Assembly (NCBI GenBank): GCA_019510535.1
Contig: JAEKKE010000078.1
Span: forward strand, 1 to 20,640
Length of the DNA stretch: 20,640 nucleotides
From: Acidobacteriota bacterium
GTDB lineage: Bacteria; Acidobacteriota; Terriglobia; Terriglobales; Acidobacteriaceae
Direction of reading: 5' to 3'
Under the pieces are notes generated by a model, which was not told the origin of the DNA, searched no databases, and worked only from the letters and a program-made list of their open reading frames with translations. Positions 1 through 5,345 of the stretch are shown here, piece after piece. The position numbers were made by a program, and so were the translations under genes. Position 1 is the stretch's first letter. Every line of letters starts with the position of its first letter.

Positions 1-257
1 AGGCGCGGCAGATTTCGACGTGGCTGAAAGGCAAGATCGACGACGATGTCTATCGCAGCTATCCGTTCTATGTTCCGTTGCTGGATGCGGAGACGTTGAT
101 TCGGCTGTCGAAGAACGAACGCGATGCCTGTCTTGCGGGGATCGATCTCTACTTGCGGGAAGATCCCGATGATGAGTCCATCTTTGTCGTCGTGCGGGCC
201 TCGTTTGAAAAGGCGCGGGAGATGATTGATAGCTCTATGAAGGCTACGACGCGCTGA
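1..257 (+). CDS. C-terminal end of an unrecognised protein (5' end outside window)
   Basis: An open frame enters from the left edge (first full codon at base 3) and ends at TGA 255-257. It encodes about 84 residues, beginning ARQISTWLKGKIDDD and ending EKAREMIDSSMKATTR. The piece is soluble and acidic in the middle, with a run of D and E (LREDPDDESIF) and probable helices on either side. No motif that I recognise is present. It is taken as real because the frame is open right up to the window edge and its composition is ordinary for a protein, and because the sequence changes to palindromic repeats soon after the stop. The function cannot be stated from this fragment. Confidence 0.6.
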   Translation, partial: ARQISTWLKGKIDDDVYRSYPFYVPLLDAETLIRLSKNERDACLAGIDLYLREDPDDESIFVVVRASFEKAREMIDSSMKATTR

Positions 258-294
258 GGACGATTGACCTCGTTGGTGATGCCGAAAGCTGTCC

Positions 295-530
295 TTTTGT
301 TTGTCATTTCGCAGCGACCGAAGGGAGTGGAGAAATCTGCTTCTCCAGCAATAGAGCATTTCTGCTGTAGGTGTGGTGTAGGGATTCCGTATCTATGGGC
401 GTTTTCCGCAATGAAAACGCCGCTGCACTCCCCTTCCGGAAGACCCAGCAACAGGAGAAACGCTCTAGCTTTGGCATTCGATCTCAAAAGCGGATTTCTC
501 CGCTTCGCTGCGAAATAACAAACAAAAAAG
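295..530. repeat. Family A inverted repeat, split by an inserted family B element
   Basis: The left arm (about 300-344) reads TTTGTCATTTCGCAGCG onward through GGAGAAATCTGCTT. The right arm (about 486-523) is its reverse complement, with CGGATTTCTCCGCTTCGCTG and AATAACAAA. The same two arms occur at 8528-8639 and 14230-14338, where they are separated by only a few tens of bases. Here they are separated by about 140 bases because a family B element (352-467) lies between them. Together with that element this accounts for nearly all of the 319-base gene-free stretch 258-576. No gene or promoter was recognised in it. Confidence 0.75.
352..467. repeat. Family B MITE-like element, copy 1
   Basis: This is a 116-bp element with 17-bp terminal inverted repeats: TAGAGCATTTCTGCTGT at 352-368 and the complement of TAGAGCGTTTCTCCTGT at 451-467, matching at 15 of 17 positions. 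An internal hairpin pairs GGCGTTTTC (398-406) with GAAAACGCC (413-421). Both ends carry an outer TA, which would fit TA target duplication of the IS630/Tc1 type (inference). It has no coding capacity. Related copies lie at 3252-3363 and about 7599-7713. Confidence 0.75.
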
Positions 531-576
531 ACGGTTCGAGCTCCGCTCGAATACCCAGGTCCCCCCAGGGCATGGG

Positions 577-1554
577 TTATTCGAACGATTGCGTTCTACA
601 ACCGTTGCGTGCCTGCATCGTCTTTGCGTCGAGGTCGTCGGTATCGACGCCGCCTGCTGTCACTTCGGCCTTCTCGTAGCCTTCGGTACCAGCAGGCATG
701 ATCTCCCACTCATGCAGCGCCTGCTCGCTTGCTCCAAGTGCCGCGTTGCTCCACTTCTGCTGCGGATGCGTGGTTATCCACCGGTCAGCCAAGCGCTGTG
801 GAAGAGCGGTATAGAGTGCCTGGCGTAGTGTGGTTACGTCGCGTCCGCTTGGTGACTCCTGCAACGCTTCGAATACCTTCTTTCCTGGAGCCATGTCGAA
901 GCGCAACGCGCTGCCGGGCTGCCAGTACGAACTGATCTGCAGAACGGCTGGACCGCTGATGCCGCGATGCGTGATTAACAGCTTTTCCCGAAAGCTGCGT
1001 TTGCCGGCATAGGCAATCACTTCGGTGGAGAGCCCGGTGAGATCGCACCAACGCCTCGTATCGTCTGGGTTGAAGACCAGCGGCACCAGGCCGGGGCGGA
1101 GGTCGCGCAAACGCAGACCGAACTGACGGGCGATGTCATAGCCGAAGCCGGTTGCGCCGATCTTGGGAATGGAGAGGCCGCCGGTAGCGATAACCAATGC
1201 GGATGCGTGGAAGTCTCCGCGGTTGGTGCGCAGCGTAAAGGAATCACTGAAGAGCTGACCCAGCGTCTTCTCGTGATACGCGATGCGGTGCTTCTCCACG
1301 AGAGCGATGAAGTCACGCGGTGTGTAACGCGCAAGAACCGATTTAGCGAAGTGCGGATTCGCAGAGAGATAGTTCTCCGCGCGGGCTCCAATGTTAGTGA
1401 AGTTGCAGCGTCCGCCGCCGGAGATCAGAATCTTGCGTCCGATGCGCTGCGAGTGATCGAGTACAAGCACACGCCGGCCGCGTTTGCCGGCTTCCATCGC
1501 GGCCATCATGCCGGCAGCTCCGGCGCCGACGACGATGGCATCCCACGCGGCTAT
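577..1554 (-). pseudogene. HI0933/YhiN-like FAD flavoprotein, truncated at the 3' end
   Basis: This is a putative NAD(P)/FAD-dependent oxidoreductase of the HI0933 (YhiN/BaiN-like) family. The N-terminal dinucleotide-binding motif is DAIVVGAGAAGMMAA, followed by the family signatures GRKILISGGGRCNFTN and VIATGGLSIPKIGATGFGY, and near the end by VTAGGVDTDDLDAKTM. In complete relatives about 45-50 more residues follow, including a GEV-D-GGYN segment that closes the FAD site. Here the frame instead runs into QARNGCRTQSFE and stops, giving about 325 residues against roughly 400. The missing end was not found in any other frame, so this is a deletion or replacement and not a simple frameshift. The 5' end overlaps the stop of the malic enzyme by four bases (ATAG). 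The start is set at ATA 1554-1552 because no ATG, GTG or TTG lies near the Rossmann motif, while a GGAGG sits 5 bases upstream of that ATA. It is probably a non-functional or recently decayed gene. A functional short form is possible but less likely. Confidence 0.7.
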
Positions 1555-3233
1555 TTGCGCCTCCGGTAAGGCACATAAACCGGTTCCCAGACATGCTCGC
1601 GCAAAGCCTTCTCGAAAGCATCGCCCTTCACGGCTGCGAGGCCTTCCTTTTGAGCCTCCATCCCGACGGCGCGTGCGATGGTCGTCGAGACTTCGCGGAT
1701 GCGGCTCATCTCCGGCAGCAGGCATGCACTCTGATCGCTGCAGGAGGGCGTTACCGCCGCCAGGGCTTTTGCGGAGGCCATGATCATGCCGTCGCTCACC
1801 TGCTTGGCGCGCGACATGATGATGCCAAGAGCGAGACCGGGAAAGATGTAGGAGTTGTTGGTCTGTGCGACGCGATAAGGAGCTCCGTTGTACTCCACCG
1901 TGCCCCACGGACTGCCGGTACCGATGATGGCGCGTCCATCCGTCCAGTGCAGCAGGTCGAGCGGCGTGGCTTCAGCGCGTGAGGTCGGGTTCGAGAGCGG
2001 GAAGATCGCGGGCCGTGCGACGTGCCGCGCCATCTCACGCACGATGGCCTCATTGAAGGCGCCAAACTGACCTGAGACACCGATCAACACCGTTGGCTTC
2101 GCGTTGCGAACGACATCCTCAAGGCTGATAAAGCCAGAATCGTTGAGTTGCCAGTTGGCGAGAGCAGAGCGCGATTGTGCGAAGGCCTTCTGATCGTCGC
2201 GCAGATTGGGGGTGTCTTGCAGGACGAGGCCGCCGATATCGACAGGGAAGAAGCGGCTGCGTGCCTCGGCTTGCGAGAGGCCCTGATCTTGCATGGCGTT
2301 TGCCAACAGTTGTGCAATGCCGGTGCCCGCAGAGCCAAAGCCAAAGATGGCGACACGCTGATCACGCAGCGGAATGCCGGTGATCGAGGAGCTGGCGAGG
2401 ATAGTAGCGGTGGAGACGGCTGCGGTGCCCTGGATATCGTCGTTGAAGCTGCAGACCTTCGTACGGTAGCGTTCAAGCAAGCGGCTTGCGTTGTTTCCGG
2501 CAAAGTCCTCCCACTGCAGCAGAACGTGAGGCCAGCGACGACGCACGGCGCGGACGAACTCCTCGACGAACTCGTCGTACTCTTTCCCGCGAATGCGGCG
2601 GTTCTTCCAGCCGATGTAGAGCGGGTTGTCGAGGCGGTCCTGGTTGTCGGTGCCGACGTCGAGAAAGACAGGCAGACACCACATGGGATGAACGCCGGCG
2701 AGCGCGGTATAAAGCGCCAACTTGCCGATGGGAATGCCCATGCCGCCGGCTCCCTGGTCTCCCAGGCCGAGGATGCGTTCACCATCGGAGACGACGATAC
2801 ATCGGATGTGGTCGTAGCGCGGGTGAGAGAGAATCTGCGCGATGCGGTGCTTGTTGGGATAGCTGAGATAGACACCGCGCGGGGTGTGATAGTGCTCCGA
2901 GAAGCGCTGACAGCCCTCGCCTACGGTCGGAGTGTAGACGATGGGAAGCATCTCCTCGATGTGGCGGGAGACCAGGGCGTAGAAGATGGTCTCGCTGTGG
3001 TCCTGCAGATCGCGCATGAAGACGTACTTCTCGAGATTGCTGTTCAAAGCACGAAAAGCCTTGATGCGGCGCTCTACCTGCTGGTCGAGGGTTCCGATTT
3101 GAGGCGGCAGAAGGCCGTGGAGAAAGAACTCGTCGCGCTCGGCTTCAGTAAAGGCGGTGCCCTTGTTCAATGCCGGGCTGTTCAGCAGACCAAAGCCGGT
3201 GAGGGAGGTGTAGATCGTTTTGTCCTGCGCCAT
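1551..3233 (-). CDS. maeA: NAD-dependent malic enzyme (oxaloacetate-decarboxylating)
   Basis: This cytoplasmic enzyme oxidatively decarboxylates malate to pyruvate and CO2, linking the TCA cycle to pyruvate. It has 560 residues, close to the 565 of E. coli MaeA (SfcA). The N-terminal malic domain includes LLNSPALNKGTAF, the catalytic tyrosine region IVYTPTVGEGCQRF (Tyr100), and GLGDQGAGGMGIPIGK with the catalytic Lys171. Metal ligands are in WEDF (241-244) and FNDDIQGT (263-270). The NAD-binding domain follows with IFGFGSAGTG (297-305). The ATG at 3233 is chosen because the N-terminus aligns with the family, although no strong Shine-Dalgarno precedes it. Its stop overlaps the apparent start of the downstream flavoprotein, so the two were probably co-transcribed. 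Most of the upstream intergenic DNA is a family B repeat, so its promoter lies in or beside that repeat. NAD rather than NADP preference is inferred from the subfamily. Confidence 0.95.
   Translation of the reverse strand: MAQDKTIYTSLTGFGLLNSPALNKGTAFTEAERDEFFLHGLLPPQIGTLDQQVERRIKAFRALNSNLEKYVFMRDLQDHSETIFYALVSRHIEEMLPIVYTPTVGEGCQRFSEHYHTPRGVYLSYPNKHRIAQILSHPRYDHIRCIVVSDGERILGLGDQGAGGMGIPIGKLALYTALAGVHPMWCLPVFLDVGTDNQDRLDNPLYIGWKNRRIRGKEYDEFVEEFVRAVRRRWPHVLLQWEDFAGNNASRLLERYRTKVCSFNDDIQGTAAVSTATILASSSITGIPLRDQRVAIFGFGSAGTGIAQLLANAMQDQGLSQAEARSRFFPVDIGGLVLQDTPNLRDDQKAFAQSRSALANWQLNDSGFISLEDVVRNAKPTVLIGVSGQFGAFNEAIVREMARHVARPAIFPLSNPTSRAEATPLDLLHWTDGRAIIGTGSPWGTVEYNGAPYRVAQTNNSYIFPGLALGIIMSRAKQVSDGMIMASAKALAAVTPSCSDQSACLLPEMSRIREVSTTIARAVGMEAQKEGLAAVKGDAFEKALREHVWEPVYVPYRRRK
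1552..1564 (-). promoter_or_regulatory. Shine-Dalgarno and possible ATA start at a 4-base gene overlap
   Basis: On the minus strand GGAGG (1564-1560) is followed by CGCAA and then ATA (1554-1552). The ATA overlaps the malic enzyme stop TAG (1553-1551) as ATAG, the same geometry as the common ATGA overlap. Initiation at ATA is rare, so this is an inference from spacing. The nearest alternative in frame is a CTG further upstream, inside the malic enzyme gene. Confidence 0.45.
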
Positions 3234-3251
3234 AGGTGCTGGGGTTGATTC

Positions 3252-3363
3252 TAGAGCGTTTCCCCGTTGCTGGGTATCCCGGAAGGGTGTGCAGCGGCGT
3301 TTTCATTGCGGAAACACCCATGGATGCGGAAACCCTGCATTACACCCATGGGAAATTGCTCCA
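3252..3363. repeat. Family B MITE-like element, copy 2, in a divergent promoter region
   Basis: Sequence related to copy 1 runs in the opposite orientation, from TAGAGCGTTTCCCCGTT to GGGAAATTGCTCCA. The ends match as imperfect inverted repeats (about 11 of 16). The core GCAGCGGCGTTTTCATTGCG corresponds to the complement of the copy 1 core. It occupies 112 of the 153 bases between the divergent starts of the malic enzyme and the rRNA methyltransferase. Confidence 0.65.
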
Positions 3364-3386
3364 TGCTTCTATGCGACCATTAAAGG

Positions 3387-4580
3387 GTGAAGCAGCAGTC
3401 GTTTATCGCCATCTCCCGCCGCGCCGCCGATCGCATTCGCGAGGGCCACGTGTGGGTCTACAGCTCTGATGTGCAGTCTCTTCCTGAAGGCATCGCGCCC
3501 GGTGCGGTAGTCGCCGTAGCTGACAATCGCGGCATTCCACTCGGATCGGCTATCTATAGCGCGGCCTCGCAGATTGCATTGCGCATGATCTCAACAGATC
3601 CAGCGCTGGATCGCGCCGGGTACCTAGCGCTGGTGCGTGAGCGTGTGCGTACGTCGGTCTCGCGTCGTGAGGATCAGGCTGCATGCCGGTTGATCTTCAG
3701 TGAGGCGGATGAGCTTCCTGGCATTGTGCTTGATCGTTACAACGATCTCGCCGTGCTGCAACTGCTCACACAGGGAACAGCGCAAGCCGACGTGCGTGAT
3801 GCGGTGGTGGAAGTGCTGCGGGAGATCGAGAGTATTGGAACGATTGTCGAGCGGCCTGATCCGCGTGTGCGTGAGCTGGAGCAGCTCGCGCCGGCTCCGG
3901 CGGAGGCAATCTTCAATCGCGGAGAGGCAAAGCTGGCGACCGTTTTTGAGCTGAATGGATTGAAGTTTCATTACGACGCCAATGCAGGACAGAAGACGGG
4001 AGCGTTTCTCGATCAGCGTCTGAATTATGCTGCGGCGGCGAGCTACGCATACGGACGTGCGCTGGATGTCTGTACCTATCAGGGCGGCTTTGCCTTGCAC
4101 CTGGCGCGGGTGTGCGACGAGGTGACGGCAGTAGACCAAAGCCGTGCAGCGCTGGAGGTTGCTGACCGCAATCTCGAGTTGAATGCGTCGCAGGTAAAGA
4201 AACCTGTCGAGTGGATCGAGGGCGATGCCTTTGCGCTGCTGCGTGAGTACGATGCTGCGAATGAACGTTTTGACACCATCGTGCTCGATCCGCCGGCCTT
4301 TGCGAAAACGCGCCGTGCGGCTGAAGGTGCGATGCGCGGTTACAAGGAGCTGAACCTGCGGGCACTGAGGATGTTGAAGCCCGGTGGTGTGTTGGTGACG
4401 TGTTCGTGCTCGCACCATGTGCACCTTGAGGATTTTGTGGCCACGGTTGCGGCGGCTTCTGCGGATGCGAAGCGGAGGGTGCGGCTGCTGGAGACGCGGG
4501 CCGCGGCTCCGGATCATCCGGAGGTGTTGACGCTGCCGGAGACACGTTATTTGAAGTGCTTGATTGCAAAAGTGGACTGA
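3387..4580 (+). CDS. rlmI: Class I SAM-dependent rRNA methyltransferase, RlmI-like
   Basis: This is a probable 23S rRNA (cytosine-C5) methyltransferase of the RlmI family (COG1092), 397 residues, the usual length. An N-terminal PUA-type RNA-binding domain (about 1-75, RRAADRIREGHVWVYSSDV) is followed by the EEHEA-like linker and a Rossmann methyltransferase domain. Visible motifs are the family signature GQKTGAFLDQR (201-211), the SAM-binding segment ALDVCTYQGGFALHLA (225-240), the acidic residue of VTAVDQS (246-252), the DPPAFAK motif (301-307) and the C-terminal TCSCSHH (338-344) with the candidate catalytic cysteine. The start is GTG at 3387. An in-frame TAA two codons upstream (3381-3383) rules out a longer protein, and no ATG lies before residue 67. 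The Shine-Dalgarno is weak. The gene diverges from the malic enzyme and is followed at once by a strong hairpin inside a repeat element. Exact target base specificity is inferred from homology only. Confidence 0.88.
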   Translation: MKQQSFIAISRRAADRIREGHVWVYSSDVQSLPEGIAPGAVVAVADNRGIPLGSAIYSAASQIALRMISTDPALDRAGYLALVRERVRTSVSRREDQAACRLIFSEADELPGIVLDRYNDLAVLQLLTQGTAQADVRDAVVEVLREIESIGTIVERPDPRVRELEQLAPAPAEAIFNRGEAKLATVFELNGLKFHYDANAGQKTGAFLDQRLNYAAAASYAYGRALDVCTYQGGFALHLARVCDEVTAVDQSRAALEVADRNLELNASQVKKPVEWIEGDAFALLREYDAANERFDTIVLDPPAFAKTRRAAEGAMRGYKELNLRALRMLKPGGVLVTCSCSHHVHLEDFVATVAAASADAKRRVRLLETRAAAPDHPEVLTLPETRYLKCLIAKVD

Positions 4581-4587
4581 GAGGTAC

Positions 4588-4831
4588 GCATTGGGTGTCC
4601 CATGTCCGGGGTCCCCAACGAACTTGTTCGTTGGGGTGGTGTCTCTCGGGGACATGCGCATCGCGCTACGCGCGACCTGTCTTTCCGACAGAGTCACCAA
4701 GGATGTTGAGTTTGTCCGCTCACGTGGGTCGATCCACCCCAACCCGGTCGCGACCGAAATAACAAACAAAGAAACGGTTCGCGCGTAGCGCGAATGCCCA
4801 GGTCCCTTTAGGGACCCGGGGCACCCGATGC
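4588..4831. repeat. Family C palindromic element, 244 bp, with imperfect terminal inverted repeats
   Basis: The ends are GCATTGGGTGTCCC (4588-4601) and the complement of GCATCGGGTGCCCC (4818-4831), matching at 12 of 14. Inside, CCCCAACGAAC and GTTCGTTGGGG (4613-4623, 4626-4636) form a perfect 11-bp hairpin that could also stop transcription from the methyltransferase gene. Near the right end are a stretch shared with the repeat at 510-556 (AATAACAAACAAA, then ACGGTTCG, then CCCAGGTCCC) and the palindrome TCGCGCGTAGCGCGA. It fills most of the 352-base gap 4581-4932. No coding capacity was seen. Confidence 0.6.
4613..4636. terminator. Perfect 11-bp hairpin just after the rRNA methyltransferase
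   Basis: CCCCAACGAAC, loop TT, GTTCGTTGGGG, beginning 33 bases after the TGA at 4578-4580. There is no U-tract, so classic intrinsic termination is uncertain. The structure belongs to the family C repeat and may serve as an mRNA 3' end by default. Confidence 0.35.
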
Positions 4832-4877
4832 ACGCTTCGTCATAGCCTCGATTTGCACCATTTCTTGTGCTGGAATG

Positions 4878-4920
4878 TTCGTACGAAGTTTTTCGTTGAC
4901 ACATACGAACGGATTCGTAT
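4878..4920. promoter_or_regulatory. Paired palindromic operators, probable BlaI autoregulation sites
   Basis: TTCGTACGAA (4878-4887) is a perfect 10-bp palindrome. ATACGAA-CGGA-TTCGTAT (4903-4920) is a perfect 7+7 inverted repeat that covers the promoter spacer and part of the -10. A further TTCGT half-site lies at 4892-4896. BlaI/MecI proteins bind dyads in their own promoters and block polymerase, so these are the natural candidate sites, with half-site TTCGTA in place of the staphylococcal TGTA type. Binding is inferred. Confidence 0.6.
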
Positions 4921-4923
4921 AAC
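4896..4923 (+). promoter_or_regulatory. Sigma-70-type promoter of the BlaI-M56 operon
   Basis: A perfect TTGACA (4896-4901) and TATAAC (4918-4923) are separated by 16 bases. Transcription should start about 7 bases after the -10, near 4930, only 2-3 bases before the ATG at 4933. The mRNA would then be leaderless or nearly so. No Shine-Dalgarno precedes the ATG. Confidence 0.7.
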
Positions 4924-4932
4924 GTTCCTCCC

Positions 4933-5316
4933 ATGATGAAGAACAGGGAGACACCCAAACCGACCGAGGGCGAGCTTGAATTGCTGACGATTCTCTGGAA
5001 TCGTGGTCAGGCCACAGTTCGCGAGATCTTCGAGGACGTGAATGCGCAGCGTCCTGTGGTCTACACTGGCGTGCTGAAGTTGATGCAGATCATGACCGAG
5101 AAGGGTCTGGTCACGCGCGACGAGAGCGAGCGCGCTCACGTCTACCGCGCTGCGATCAAGCGCGAGGATGCGCAACGCCGTTTTATGCGGGAGCTGAGCC
5201 AGCGCTTCTTCGCCGGAAGCGCGGCACAGCTCGCACTGCACGCACTGGAGATGGAACAGGCCAGTGAAGAAGAGCTGGACGAGATTCGCAAACTTCTAAA
5301 GCGCCGTAAGAAATAA
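4933..5316 (+). CDS. BlaI/MecI/CopY-family transcriptional repressor
   Basis: This 127-residue winged-helix repressor has the usual BlaI length. The DNA-binding domain spans roughly residues 6-80, with the family hallmarks PTEGELELLTILWNRGQATVREIFEDV and VYTGVLKLMQIMTEKGLVTRDE (two runs in the same domain). The C-terminal part (RFMRELSQRFFAGSAAQLALHALE) is the dimerisation region that is cut by the partner protease in studied systems. Two ATGs (4933 and 4936) are possible, and the first is used. The gene is followed after 29 bases by an M56 metallopeptidase, the standard repressor-protease pair. Its promoter overlaps two palindromes, so autorepression is expected. The signal is unknown: no beta-lactamase gene is in the window, so control of beta-lactam resistance should not be assumed. 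Confidence 0.9.
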   Translation: MMKNRETPKPTEGELELLTILWNRGQATVREIFEDVNAQRPVVYTGVLKLMQIMTEKGLVTRDESERAHVYRAAIKREDAQRRFMRELSQRFFAGSAAQLALHALEMEQASEEELDEIRKLLKRRKK

Positions 5317-5345
5317 CCCAGAGCAACGGCGAAAAGGGGCGACCG

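Noticed and set aside
264..679. Short frames in the 258-576 repeat region
   Set aside because: They are created by the palindromic repeats; similar peptides (CSGVFIAE) appear at another repeat copy near 3300, showing that they come from the element and not from a gene.
1555..1908. N-terminal extension of the flavoprotein frame to an ATG at 1908
   Set aside because: The extra 118 residues lie entirely inside the malic enzyme gene in another frame, are rich in Arg/Gly/His/Ser, and match no part of the family, which begins just before DAIVVGAGAAG.
2148..3248. 366-codon plus-strand frame opposite the malic enzyme
   Set aside because: It is an antisense shadow of a conserved enzyme and has no motif of its own.
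4556..4788. Short plus-strand frames after the rRNA methyltransferase
   Set aside because: They lie inside the family C repeat element, begin within the upstream gene, and show no ribosome site or recognisable protein pattern.
3624..4958. Long 444-codon minus-strand frame opposite the rRNA methyltransferase
   Set aside because: Its composition is typical of an antisense shadow (many Arg, His, Gln, Thr), it shows no domain, and it ends inside a well-supported gene and its repeat.
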